Assembly (NCBI GenBank): GCA_905221605.1
Contig: CAJNDS010002383.1
Location: 234,091-298,090 of the forward strand
Source of the DNA: Symbiodinium natans
Lineage: Eukaryota > Sar > Dinophyceae > Suessiales > Symbiodiniaceae
Direction: 5' to 3'
Length of the DNA stretch: 64,000 bases
This document shows, in pieces, positions 10,757 to 22,989 of the stretch. The notes under the pieces were generated by a model. That model saw only the letters and a list, made by a program, of their open reading frames with translations. It was not told the DNA's origin and ran no database searches. A program made the translations under genes and the position numbers. Each line of letters starts with the position of its first letter. The stretch's first letter is position 1.

Positions 10757-12088
10757 GTTTATTTATATTTATCTATTCATTTACTTATTTGCCAGAAATC
10801 ATATACTGAATGCGGCAGAACCGAGAAACCAAAAGGTGGTCTCCAGGAGCTAATGCCCATGCGGACCCAGAGGAATGGTCCTACAGTGATGTGGGCCCTG
10901 AATCACCACGTCCCCCCACATCCCCCCCCCCCCTCCCCCCCCGCCCACCCCGCAGGTCTCAGGGTTGAAACTCAAAGTCCATATCACCATCGCGATAATT
11001 ACCGAACCCCTGACTCCATACAGAAAAAACCATGCTCAACTATGCCGGAGAAGACCCCAAACATTGGGTAAGACCAGGACAAGGCACATCCAAGTGTCAA
11101 AGCCAAGAACGCACTGCACTTCGCAAAGAGCATGCACACAGGACTGTGGCCGGAGCACAACTTGGACCCAGCGACACCGCAGCAGGCGCACGATTTTCCG
11201 CGCGAGACGAATCAGACTAGGGTTTTGGGGGGTTCACACAGTAGATTAACAGAAAAGGACCACAAGGGAATGCTAGAAGTAACTTCCTCCGACACCCTTA
11301 TATTATTCAATCGGCACCCGCGCCGGGAGCACGATCCAAGGCCCGACAACGACAGTTTCTCTAAGGGGGAGCACGAGTTGGACCACGGAATGTAGGGACC
11401 TGTCGACAGGGCAAGTTAGCCACATGCAGCCATGCAAAAGCTTAGTGTCCACAATCAAAACGGCGCCAAGAATCGCCAGATACTCACCACACCGGGGTCA
11501 GAGCAACGTAACCGGGTCGCGAGCGCCACGCGCTTACCTCAACCAACTCCTCCACACTGCAGGTTAAACGCAAGAGCTCCGTAAAAAGCACGCACACTGT
11601 TTATCTACAGCTCGGTCAAGAATCGAAATCCCCCAAGCCTCTTAGCCTCTTTCTGCCTCCTCCCCAAGCTCCTGCCTCCGGGCTCCCACCCACCACCCTC
11701 ACCAATCCAGCCTTGGCAAGGTTTGCTCTTCGTGGCTCAATCGTGGCTCCATTGGGGCTCTAGCAGGCTTGGACGTCTCCAGCTTTCTCAAGGCATGGCT
11801 TCGAGGGGCTCGCGGTATGGAAATATGGAAACTTCCTCGAAGCTTCATGCCCTAACGTCAGCTCCCCCGAGAAGGCTTCAGTTCAAGGGCCCTAAGGGCC
11901 CTGGGCGCGGCCTAGGGCTATGGGTTCTTTCTGCAGTCTACAACTGGTGGGAGTTGAAGGGAGGCTCTCCTTGACTCAGCTTCTGCGGCACTTCCAGAAC
12001 TGCCGGGGCTCCTGCCAACCACGTGGCAACCCTCCGTGGAGTTCCTTCGGGGACACCGCTTCTTCAGCTTGCTCTCGTGTCTATATTT

Positions 12089-12190
12089 GGGGGTTTCCGA
12101 AGTTAGGGTGCACCTTCTTGGAGTGCTTGTTAGAAGGGGATCCTACTATTTGGGGATCTCCATTTGGGGTCCCCCTGTTGTCGTAAACCC
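12089..12190. repeat. Family B TIR element
   Basis: Left end GGGGGTTTCCGAAGTTAGGG, right end GGGGTCCCCCTGTTGTCGTA then AACCCC. The arms are ~25-bp imperfect inverted repeats, and the interior shares CTACTATTTGGGG with 6,356-6,395. Confidence 0.6.
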
Positions 12191-13419
12191 CACATTTCAA
12201 GGTGCAGGGGTACTCAGGCGACCCCAGGGCGACCAAGAAGGGAGTCTCCGCGCTTTTGGGATGAGCTTTGCTTCTGGGCGCAGTGCCCTGCCAGGCACTA
12301 TAAATTGACATAGCTGACACCCAAGTTCCTCGCAAAACTCAAAGCCTGAGCTGCGCACGTTCCTCAGGATTCCCAGGCTCAGGTTTCTTTACTATCTTAT
12401 CATGGTCTACATGTGTATTGGATTCGGGTGCTAGGTGGTTCCCAACCTGAAGGCCCTCAAGAACTGCACGAGGCCGGGACGTCACGAAGTATTCAGCGGC
12501 ATAGCCTCCAGGGAATCTCGCGTGGAATTGAGGTAAGGCGGGTTGAGGAATGTCCGTCTGCGGGGTGCCCACCGCGTTTTCCTGGGTAGTGGACCCTCGC
12601 ATTGTCCAGGGCATCTGCAAGCTCTAGCCGTCTCACTACAACGTACATTTTTGGGTGGGCTGCACTGTCATCAGCTGCGTGAGCACTGCACAACCCTGCC
12701 ACCCTAAACCCCCGCGGCCCGGCAATTTGCAACTCCGTGAATTTTGCCGGGACATCTCCTGAACGAAGCAAAACAAACCATTAAACACGACTACAACGAC
12801 TGCGAGGGACTGGACGTGTCTTCAATTCTTTTGCAACGAACCCACCGAACCATGTCCCTATCGCGCAAACCCTACAATTTTGGACAAGGTGGCAAAAAAC
12901 TATAACACCATGTATTGCCCTTCAAGTATTTTGCATCCTCCGGAACCATGAACTATACTGATCTTGGAACCCTAGCAAAAATTAAAGTTTTAGCTGTTTC
13001 TTAGCAATCATAGTACCGCCAAAATATAAACTATTCCCAAAAATTCCTCAGTGAAGCAACTGCATGTGGGTTCACATCTACCCTCTGCCTTCCGGTCGTG
13101 GTGGCTGGATGGGCGCCGGAGCTACAAACTCCTGCTTTGGGATCTTCCCCCATTATACGAACAGTCCTTAAAACGGACCAGAGTACCCCCCCTATTGTGA
13201 TACCACTTATGTTGACGCAGCCAAACGGTACTTATAGGTCAACAAAAACCCACTTGCAAGTTTGCACTTGCACGCCACAACCTGACCAAAAAGGAACAGC
13301 AATGATTTAGGAGGCTTGGGAGAGGCCAGACACGCGAAGCAGTAGCAACACTGAGTTGGCCAAAATGCAAGCGAGGCCTCGTGTTCTTATTGGATCTGCC
13401 CCTCAACCCTAACATACAT

Positions 13420-13521
13420 GGGTGGTTGTCAAAATTATTGTCCCTTTTCGGATCCCTATTATATATATATATATATATATTTAGGGTACCCCAGAAGGGA
13501 TTATAATTTTGACAACTACCC
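13420..13521. mobile_element. Family C TIR element with 4-bp duplication
   Basis: The arms GGGTGGTTGTCAAAATTATT and ATAATTTTGACAACTACCC are inverted repeats. The flanks carry ACAT on both sides (13,416-13,419 and 13,522-13,525), a probable target-site duplication. The centre is a TA microsatellite plus GGGTACCCC. Confidence 0.7.
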
Positions 13522-14856
13522 ACATAAGCCCTCCCCAGGAGGCACTCGTGAGAACAAGCGCAGAGGGAAACGCAGAGCCAATCTCCTGCGCCGGCACTGG
13601 TGCGCAATCCTGCAACGGCGCGGGATTTCTGCAAGACGTCTGCTCGTGATGCGAACTTTATAGGCGGCTTAACGCCGAACAGGAACCCTCAAAACCCACA
13701 CAAAACTTACACTTCCCTACTTCCCCACTCAGATGGCGCACAGTCCCAGACCCCAAGATGAGGACAAAAGCACCGCAACTCATAGCTAAACAGTGACGGC
13801 AAAGATGAACGTTAGCTGGCATTCAAGACACAAAGATGCGAAAGCCTAAACCAATCCGGGCAAGAGGAGCCGGGCTTCGGGCTCCGAGCATTCTAAGCTC
13901 TTGTGAGGTTGATCGCAACATAATGGGATCATGAGTTGCCTTGAGAAGGAGTCTACTAAAAAAACAAAGAAAACGTCGCAGGTGTGGCGAAAGTGGGGGG
14001 CAGAAGGATCGTGAACGTCAAACAATCCCGCACAGCGACTCACAAGACAGCTGCTTGCTGCTTGCTGGCTAACTCTGTCGCAAGCACTCCGCTAGGTTGC
14101 TGCATACGCGCGTCTTGGAAGCTTTAAAAATACAGATTCGGAGACAACGACGGCTAGAAAGCCTTGAGCACACCACGAGCGGGGCAAGCCAAAAAGGGCC
14201 TAGATCCTGTACAACAAAAACCGCGAGTCCAAATGATACGGCAAGCGGCCCTGCTCTCACCATTCGACATCCGAAAGCCCTAGGGGCCTAGAGCCCTAGC
14301 GTGCCACCCCAACACTGAATCGCCCTGAATCCCCAACACCTACCAAGAAGAACTGCACAAGAATCGTAGCGTCGCAACCAGTCTCAATCACCCTTGAAGC
14401 CACCAGCCCCCAATTTGAAGCACAGCCCATTCAGGACCCGCCTGCCCGTGCAGGACAGATCGCTGCTCGACAGCCTCCGGAGCGGCTCTCGGAGTTAGAG
14501 GCTCGCGTCGCTTAGACCATACTGAAGTTGGAGCCCTAGCAAATAGGAATTGTAGCGGTTTCTTAGGAATTAAAGTGCCCAGAAATTACAAATTTATTTC
14601 CAAGTGTCCCCAAGTAAACAGCAATGAAAGAAGAGTACTGCAAGGGCACCGTAAGGTTTTGGGATGCTCAGGGCAGAGGGCTTTTTTGGACTGGGGTTTC
14701 GCAATTTGCATGGCTTGAGACCTGAAGCACCACTCCACTCCGCAACCCTAGGCTTGCGTTGCATTGCCTCGGGCTGGGGGGGGCGGGGGGGGACAAGGCT
14801 GAAACTGCTGAATCCTATTTTTGAAAATGACCTGAAACTAGTCCCCTCGATCATGC

Positions 14857-14963
14857 GTTTAGGGTTTAGGGTTTAGGGTTTAGGGTTTAGGGTTTAGGGT
14901 TTAGGGATTAGGGTTTAAGGTAACCCTAAACCCTAAACCCTGAACCCTAAACCCTAAACCCTT
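14857..14963. repeat. Head-to-head inverted telomeric tracts
   Basis: Nine TTTAGGG-type units (14,857-14,920) meet five CCCTAAA-type units (14,922-14,963) at a GGTAACC junction, so G-rich strands point at each other as in a telomere fusion or a repaired break. Confidence 0.85.
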
Positions 14964-14991
14964 AAGCCAGGACAACCGGACATCGAGGCAC

Positions 14992-15466
14992 CTTCTCGGC
15001 CTCCAGCGCTTCGATCTGCCTGGACATCTGCCGTCGGATGCTCCGACGCTCTGACTATACTCCCCTTAGAACCCTAATAAAAATATATTATTTTTAATCT
15101 TTAATATCCTCTTGGATTTTTATATGAACAAAAACATAATTCCCAAGGGGATAGAGCTCATCCTCCGAAGCTCCGATGCTCGTGCTTTGGGATTGCTTTG
15201 TGCTGCCCTGAGAGGCAAAGCAGGCAACCCATCAAAGCGCGCATTTTGCTTCTTAAGAGGCGGGGGTCCCCGCCCCAACCCCCCCAAAAAAAAGAAATAA
15301 TAATAAACAGTGCATCGCACCTCTGCTGGCTCTCGTTCTTGCGCTCCAGCTCCCGGATCTTCTTCTGGAGCTCTTCCCTCAGTGCCGGCGACTGCATCGT
15401 CTGTGTGGGGGTGAGAGGAGACAAACCGGGAGCTGGGGTGCCAAAAATCTGCTGCGGCCCATGTGC
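14992..15466 (-). CDS. Host coiled-coil protein gene, three exons
   Basis: Three minus-strand exons join in one frame. Exon a (15,321-15,466) follows an AG|G acceptor and reads AHGPQQIFGTPAPG, then MQSPALREELQKKIRELERK and NESQQ, ending in a split codon before a GTGCGA donor. Exon b (15,158-15,207) follows CTCTCAG|G, completes that codon and reads AAQSNPKARASELRRM. Exon c (14,992-15,050) continues RRSIRRQMSRQIEALEAEK to a GTGCCT donor. The intron between b and c starts with GC and ends with AG, and is almost entirely a TIR element. The charged heptad pattern predicts a coiled coil. The protein is incomplete at both ends and its function is not recognisable. Two frame-consistent junctions make this the best-supported host gene here. 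Confidence 0.65.
15051..15157 (-). mobile_element. Introner-like element forming a GC-AG intron, copy 2
   Basis: The intron is 107 bp. Its TIR unit (15,055-15,154) starts CTATCCCCTTGGGAATTATG on the minus strand and ends TAAGGGGAGTATAG. It is homologous over its full length to the element at 1,071-1,162, including an AT-rich interior and a shared CCAAGAGGA motif. Only three bases at the donor side and four (TCAG) at the acceptor side lie outside the TIR unit. No clear duplication remains at this copy. Confidence 0.65.
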
Positions 15467-18400
15467 CTAACTGCAGGAGGCTCCGGGTTTAAGTGCTCCG
15501 AGGTCTGCAAGAAACTTCTGAGAGAGCCCGCATGCTGATGACAAGGCGAGGCTTCTTCCAATCCCTGCCTTGCATCCAGCCATTCGAAGCTCTGCGGGAG
15601 CCCCGAAAACTACCAGCCCGATGAACAACTCCAGCTTGGTCCTCCATGTACTCGGTATCCTTTAAGCTTCTTCATAAGCTACAGTGCGTGTGCTTGAAGT
15701 CTCCAGTATGTGCATGCGTTCCTCATTCCTCTCGCTTCCTCCCGCTATTGCTCATATATGCAGCCTTATGAAGCTGTTAGAAGCTGAGCTTTTTCTTGGC
15801 TTTCTCCCCTGTATCGCAAGCCTTCTTGACCATCAGCTTTGGTCCCCCAACTCTTTTGATTAAGAGCCCTAAACCCTAAACCCTAAACCCTAAACCCTAC
15901 TTTGTTTGAGAATGCTTTAATCTGCCTTGTTTACACGTGTCGCCCGTCGGGACCCCGGCTTGTCGCGATCGGGCGGGATCAAGCGCCCCAGGCTGGCTGC
16001 TCGGGCACCTTAAGGGTGTCCCTCATCAGGTGTGCCCCGTAAAGGTGTCCCTAAACCCTAAACCCTAAACTCTGAACCCTAAACCCAAAACCCTGTGGGT
16101 CTGTGGGCAGCCTCTATGGGTACCCTTCTCGAGGTTCATGAAGTTTCATGGAGTTGGATGAAGCGGTTGGACCTGCAGTTGTGAGCGGGGGTTTTTTCCG
16201 CATCCTGACATGAATAAGCCCCGCGACGCTTCGGTTGTCACAGCATGTATGAGGTGTCCAGGGCAGACGGTGCTCTTGCTCCCCTGAGGACTTGTTTTTT
16301 GGGTACTGGGACACGCGAAAGCGCCATTTTCTCCTAGGTGGGAGCGCGCCCGACTTCAACCGACCCCAATGAGTTGTCTCGGCCCCTGCTGACGCACCCC
16401 CAATGTGTCCTGCAAGCCCCCAAAAGGATTGTAAACACCAGGAAACAGCACTAACCTCAGCATCCTCTACCCTCTCAGGGCCCACGGCCGTCCAGGGCGC
16501 GGGTTCCTGGAGCACCTCAGTAGCAAATAACAACTTTAAGCCCTAGATGCCCCTTCATCCTATACCTCAGGCGTTGCCAAGCAGCCCCTTGGAGACAGAC
16601 ACCGTGCCATCAGACCCAACACCCCCCACATCGACATGAGGTCCATGAGGTTCATGAGTCGTGAAGAGTCTACGAGCCAGGAGCCAGAACCGCACAGAAC
16701 TGCAGGGAGCTGCAAATTGCAAACGCCACCCATTGGGATGGCGGCCCGGTGCCGACGCTTTCGGTGCCCCAGGGGATTCCGGAGCCTCACAGCCGCTTTC
16801 GAGCAAAGGGGGCAGGAGTTGCGAGGTTTTCAAGTGTTCATGTGAGTGTGTGAAGAGCAGTTCTCGCAGTTTCATATGGCTTTCGACCTCTGAGCACAGA
16901 CTGGACCTGGAACAAACAGAGCTAGAAGGTTTTCCTCCATCGACTAACCTCTGAACACGACACCCAAGGCCCAATCCTTGGACGGCGCAGGCGCAAGATT
17001 CGCAAGATGTGCACGTTCGGGAGCGGCCGCCTCTCGAGCTTCTCCCCAAAGACGCTCCTCCCTGAATCCCATTCCAGGTTTTACCCCCTCGGCAAGCCGA
17101 ATGTTTACAAGCCTACAAATTCCCCGAACACCTGCGACGTGCGCCCCAAATGCCCAAGCCTTCGGAGCGGGAGCCTCTTCGGAGGGCGCCTTGCCACCGG
17201 GAACCACGGTTTCAAAATGACTCAGCTTTGATGCTCATCCCCTTCTTCCTCCGAGAGCATCGCGTGCAAAAGCCCCAGAACCTGTCAAGTAGAACGACTT
17301 TGTGAAGAGGTTGCTGGACAGTTCTGAACCGGACCCTCAAATCCTCCTGAGCGCTGAATGCACCAGAGTTTTGAATCCTCGAGTCTCATCACGCCTCCCG
17401 GACCTTCATCCCAGGGCTCGCAGTCGCAGGGACGGGTTTGCCTACGAAGCCGTTCAGCAGGGAAGATTTAAGCGTGATGATTTCATTGCCAGTGGAACCA
17501 CCCACTCCTCTACACGCAATACCGCTTCGTCATACTTGCGCGGCCGCATCGGCTAGATGATTCATCTCACAGGCAAGGTTTGCGTTTGCGTGTTCGTGTA
17601 CATACACGTGCACATATGAATGCGCACATGCACACGCACAAGCATGCATTCACACGCGCAGAAAGTATACAAATGAGGAGCACATACGCATATACTGCTG
17701 CCACAAATAACATATACATGTTTCGACTATCGATCTCCTCCCCAACCACAAAGCCTAAAGCAATGAAATTTCACTGCAGGCTTGCATCAGGCACAGGCAC
17801 ACCTGCTCCCGATGGCTCCGTTTGACGAGCCTCGTTGGAACCTCAGCGCGAAGCCAGCGTGACAAGGCATGCACGCGGGGCACCGGCCCTACTTGCAGAA
17901 TTTTGACCTCTTCTGACCTTGTTCTGCTACTTGCCCCACTTGTACCTCACTCGAGCGGTGGTTTAGATTGGAGAAACAAAAAGGATTCCAGCGCAGGCAA
18001 GTGGGCCGCTACAGGCTTCCGCGGACCCTTCCGAAGCGATTTTTGGAAAAGCTTGCTGCCGCGCTTCTTCCGCAACAGAGGGATGGTATACCAGGATGGG
18101 CTATTCGGCCCCGTAATCCCCATGATCAACGCCTATAAAGGGCCTTTTTAAGGGGTCAGAGGGCATAACAGCCCATCCTGGTAGTAGTCCGCTCCATCGT
18201 CCTCTCTGTGGCGCGGAGATGTCGATGGAGAGGGCACTTCTGGGTGCCTCGCAGATTTGTAGGGCTCCTCTTCACGTCTCTCGCCACTGCGAGTCGGATC
18301 GGTTTGCTGAAGCCTTGCTGTGGCTGCTGCACCTGCGACACATTCTCAAAAACTCGGGCCTCCCGGTTTCATCGCAGAAGAAGAAAAGGGCGCAACGAGA

Positions 18401-19831
18401 ACTGTGGGTAAGCGCATGGGCGTGCGTCGTTGCACTGGCGTTGGTACACACTGGATCTTGACCGAGGTCCTTCGAAAAAACCCTGTGAGACAGGCTTGCC
18501 CTGTCGTCTCCGAATGGCCTCGTGGAAAGGTCAACGGCGGGCTCCCGGACGGAGAAGTGGCTAACAGGTCGCAGGTAGGTGGTCCAAATCAACGTCGGAG
18601 CATGTCTGGGCTCGAGGGGTCGGGATTGATTAGGTTTCGCACACGGCCACGGCAGAGCCGTGACCGCAGCAAGACATTCGTCAGGCCGCAGACGAACCAT
18701 GCGTGGCCTCGTGTCGCCGCCACCTCGCTGTGTGCAGGCTGCCTTTAGAGGCCGAGGCACCCTGCACCAACTGCCGGATGCCACCGAGCTCTCCCGCTGG
18801 ACAGGCCTGACAATAAAGCCAGGAAGCTGCCAACTCGCCACAAGCGAAGTACGAGTGGATTCCCCTGCCGAAGTCCGCCACACGGTGTGGCATATCCACG
18901 TGGCGCACTCTGTTCAGACAGAAGATTGCGACAAAACAACCAACTCATGCGAAACTTCAAAACATAACTTTGTCAACAACAAATTAATCATAACCGGATA
19001 ATCGAGAACTCCCGCAAAGAAAGTCGGCCGCAGGAAAACCCAAATCCTTCGGCTGAAGCAGGCACCACGCAAAAGTGACAAACTACGTAGCCACAAGAAC
19101 CTACATGTTCCTGATCAACATACTTACCACAACATCCTCATGGCCAGATCAACTCAAAACGAACATGCTCACTGCCTTAATCATCTGGCAGATGATTCAG
19201 TGACGGACGCTACGCAGCCCCCTACACAGTGAGCCCCCACATTCCATTCGATGAACAAAGTTGACTCGATTAGCTGCTGAGTGAGTCTCCTTTTGGTACT
19301 TTGTAAGAGTGGTACAGGAATCATCTAATGAAAAGCATTATACGCATGCGAAGAAAAGAGATTCTATCTCAGGACTATATTGTCTCACTCCAACTGGCCT
19401 CGCGGCAGCGCTCCACAATGCTACCGAGTGGCGACTCACCTGCTCCGCTGTCAAGCTTCGTCCTCAGTGTTAAGGGAAGAGCGGCCCAAAGTGCAGGGCT
19501 GAATTTCAAAATCTGCTGACTGCTTAGCTGTTGAAGGTGAAGGGTCAGGATTTGATGGGACCTTTTCTTTCTTTTGAAGTCGGAGTATGGGGCCTTAGAA
19601 CAGTGTCCTTAAGCTAATCAAAGCTGGATGTCGCCCTACAACAGATGCACATATGAAGACCGCGTGTGTCCCTTCGCGTTCGAACAAAAAGTGTTTCGCC
19701 CATCTGAAGACAAAGCTCCAGAGTATCAGGGATTGGGGGTCAAGCTTAAAGTGAACTACTTGAGGAAGCATGAGGAAGCCCTTCCATCGTTACGAGAGAC
19801 CAGACTGAGAATGTGAAGCCATGTACTCGTG
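15467..19831. other. Non-coding stretch with possible unrecognised exons
   Basis: CCCTAAA tracts lie at 15,866-15,899 and 16,049-16,093. Frames open on both strands at 16,560-17,050 and 18,270-18,880 reflect GC-rich sequence and show no family motif. A CA/TG-rich patch spans 17,580-17,660. A plus-strand frame at 19,628-19,816 looks protein-like but is unassignable. Confidence 0.35.
15866..16093 (-). repeat. Two short telomeric tracts CCCTAAA
   Basis: Units at 15,866-15,899 and 16,049-16,093, separated by unique sequence. Confidence 0.8.
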
Positions 19832-20030
19832 CTAGGCAGATCTAAGCTGCGGGCCTTCCTCCCACTCCTTCCGTGCCTGCCGCGTCTGAGCAGTGATGGA
19901 GTCATGTGGTTGGGCTTCAGGCTTTCCCCAATATTCCCTAAACCTGTTCCGAAAAGCCTTGGCAACTGAAGCTTGGTACGAGCGAAAGGATCCCGATATA
20001 AATGCTTGGAACGGCACCGAGCTCCAGGGC
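19832..20030 (-). CDS. Possible host exon, unknown product
   Basis: One minus-strand frame reads a charged, aromatic-rich stretch including SVAKAFRNRFREYWGKPEAQ and TARQ-like helix-forming residues (TAQTRQARKEWEEG). The composition is protein-like, unlike the overlapping frames. Splice boundaries are uncertain because several AG and AAG|GC sites are present. No family recognised. Confidence 0.3.
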
Positions 20031-21149
20031 GGCGTCGTATCTTAAGACAGAGGATGCAGCAAAGCAAAAAACAAATTAGGAACAAGCCTTTGAAAAAGTG
20101 ATCCCAAGAACTCAAGAACTCAAGGACCCATGCGAGCACTTGGTGTGAACCCGACAATTTGGAGAAACACCTTCCCCTCCCCTCGCTGCAACGACAACCC
20201 TCGGAACCTAGTGAACCCAAAATCTGAAAAGTATAACCTCAGCCAGGCTAAGATGTTCCTCCACCATGGTGAATGTGAGGTTCGGGTGCTTCTGGAGTCA
20301 TGGTAAGGGTACGGCAGGGGTGTGGGCCTTCGCGTAGATCCTGGCAGCCTCCTTGCGTTGGATGGGTTTTGCGGTTCAGGGTCGGCGGTTCACTGCTGTG
20401 AGCGTGGTGAAGCTTTGGGTTTCTGGGCTCGAGGGCGCTCATGCGCTCATGCTCTCCGCCTACCTGCGCTTTTGTCCCACCTGCTCGCTGCCCCGAACTC
20501 CAAGTGCCTGAATGCCGGCCGATTGAACCCGAAACCCAACCTCACACAACACCGCTTCTCAAGAAACACGTTGGTCCCCACCAAAGAACGAGGAAACTGT
20601 TGCGCGGTCTTGGGCTCATATTTTCAACGAGAAGCACGGACGTAGTTTACACTGGAATCAATCCAAAAGCCCCATGAGGACCTCCAACTCCAAACCCTAG
20701 CCTAGCACAGCCTTAGCCACAAGCCCCACCCCCCCCAAGCCCCACGGGCTATGGTCCTTCTCCGTTTCGAAGGTTCCCAGGTACAGGCGGTTGAACTGGG
20801 CCCGGAACCTGAGTTGGGAAAAACATGTTAGATCTGTGTTTTGGGGATCTGTGCTGCGGGGGTTTGGACTTGTGATGAAAATAGTAGCAGAAGAGAAGGC
20901 TGAATGAACACCTTGAAGCCCTGAACCCTGGACCCTGACATTGGGCACAACTTGACGGTGGCCAGTGGCCGTTGCGCAACCAGTCCGTTGTCCATGAAAC
21001 ATCTGGCGTTACATCACTTGAAACGTGCCAAACCAAACAAAGACCGTCTCGAAAAATTCTCCGAGCCCGAAATCCCAAAATCCTATGCGCTCCAAGCCGG
21101 CACCTTGACGTTACACTGAGCAAGGCATGACAAAAAATGCGAACTCATG

Positions 21150-21257
21150 ACAACAAACAAACAAACAAACAAACAAACAAACAAACAAACAAACAAACAA
21201 ACAAACAAACAAACAAACAAACAAACAAACACAAAAACAAAAACAAAAACAAAACAA
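21150..21257. repeat. (ACAA)n microsatellite
   Basis: About 20 ACAA units, then ACAAAA variants. Confidence 0.95.
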
Positions 21258-21518
21258 ACCACGGAGGCCGCAACCTGCAAACCCCTTGCAACTAATGATG
21301 CCACCATGAACCTCTAACCCCAGATCCCAAACCGCTGAACCTGAGGAACACAGAGGAACAAAACCCTCAAGTCCCGCATGAGCCTTGGGTCTGAAACCAC
21401 CCCAAACTAAAAAAAATACTGCTAGTCACTGCTAGTTCATCAAACCCGAACCAGAAAGCATCCCGGAACCCCCTCGACCCAAAACAAGGCAGCAAATAAA
21501 GCCCCAAAACTCCCAAAT

Positions 21519-21645
21519 CTTGGGATGTTCCCCCTTATACTAACAGTCCGTAATCGGGATAATGATAGAGGGTTCTACAATCCCTATGATGGACTGTTAG
21601 TATAAGTTAGTTTGTATAAGTTAGTATGAGGGGGAACATCCCAAC
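21519..21645. repeat. TIR element, family A, copy 3
   Basis: Left arm TTGGGATGTTCCCCCTTATA then CTAACAGTCC, right arm GGACTGTTAGTATAAG and later GAGGGGGAACATCCCAA. The right side has an internal duplication of TATAAGTTAGT that lengthens this copy. Confidence 0.75.
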
Positions 21646-21777
21646 CCAAAATTCATTCCCCGAAGTCATGACATGCTGCGCTGCAAGCCCAAACACCCTC
21701 GCGTGCCGGAGGATTTGACGACTCCCAAATACTTTGACGCGCACCTGGGCACCGAAGTCGACGCTTTGGTCTTGCTT

Positions 21778-21887
21778 TGGGAGTTTACGAAAATAAGGGA
21801 CCCCCAATATGGACCCCCAAATCATCGGATTCCTTTGTAGTAAGGACCCCCCAATAGGGTACCCCCATTTTCGGAAACCCCCAATTG
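21778..21887. repeat. Family B TIR element
   Basis: Left arm GGGAGTTTACGAAAATAAGG, right arm CCCCCATTTTCGGAAACCCC. The arms are clear inverted repeats of ~25 bp. The core has GGACCCCCCAATAGGGTACC. Confidence 0.7.
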
Positions 21888-22989
21888 AGCGCCAGGGTAA
21901 TCTCGCTCAGCCAGTTCTGGGAATTCTGGACTGGGGGGAAGCAATGTCTGCGGCACAAAAGCTGACAAAACTGGGTCAAGGCCCACAACAGGGCAGGCGC
22001 GTCTTGTCCGTGCTTTCTCGCACCCACAGCCTGCCATTAAGATTTCTACTCCAGCACGAAGAACCGCCTCCTAAACTCCAGTCGGGCTCAGGGTGTACCT
22101 AAATGGGTCACGGCCTAGAACGTCGCGGGCATTCTGGATACTTGTTTCTGACAAGCGTTGCATTCAAAAGCTGCAGGTTCTGCTTGGATAATGTGACGTC
22201 GGCACATGTCATGAACATGCCGACTGAAAAAACCTCTGCCCTTAGATTCTGTGCATGTGGCATGTACGTCTTTCTCCCCCCCTGCCACTGTCAGATCACG
22301 GACAGTGTCATGCAAACTTTTCTCGCGCGTTCTATGGCTGCTCCAGCTACATGAAGTGGTGACGAAGAATCAGCGGAACTCTGGCAAAGAAAACACCAAG
22401 TCCCAAATGACACGTTCAGTGTCGTGGCCTTCACGGCCCACAGCGACAAACATGCCGGTCGCACCCCTCGGCATCCCGCTTGGCTTTGTTCTCGCCGCTT
22501 GACTTTTCCTTCCGAATGTCGGGGTGGTGCTCTAGGACCCGGAGTAGGCCCTTATTTCCTTTTTTAGGGTTGGGGGTTCCTTTACACTCCCCTTAACACC
22601 AAAAAGGGTACCCATGTTATTCCCAGGTTACTCCTGGGTCTAGTCGCTGCGTTTGGCCCGTTTCAAGCCTAAACCCCGAGAAGCATAGAACCGAAAGCCG
22701 GCATCAAACCCAGCATGGCCCTCCCGAAATTTCAGGAAGCTCGGGGTATGTGAAAAATGATGAAAAGATCGGGGTGGTCTTGTTGAAAGCTGGAAGCACC
22801 GAAAAGGGGAGGGTTTGTGCTGCATGATTACAGGGGGCTACGAGGCTGCTAGGAGCCTTCAGATCTTGACAAGTTTCTGGGTTTTGCTTGCAAGAGCGGG
22901 ACGAAGGGATCAAAGCTGGGTGCTCTAAAGCTTGGGAAATTCGTGCATTAGAAAGCCCAACTAAAATGTGCGTTGATGGCAAGTTTCCC

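Larger units (their letters stand above)
7631..14991. other. Long repeat-rich stretch without a recognised gene
   Basis: The stretch holds telomeric patches at 7,866-7,919 (plus), 8,990-9,022 (minus) and 9,165-9,250 (plus, degenerate), family B elements at 10,030 and 12,089, a family C element at 13,420, TA microsatellites at 10,721-10,760 and 13,460-13,482, a C-run at 10,919-10,942 and diverged relatives of the introner-like family near 12,953-13,044 and 14,519-14,601. Open frames (for example 8,424-8,927 minus) lack recognisable motifs. Short exons may be missed. Confidence 0.4.

Noticed and set aside
18272-18883. 203-aa minus frame opposed by a 142-aa plus frame
   Set aside because: Both strands are open because stop codons are rare in this GC-rich segment; neither shows a family motif.
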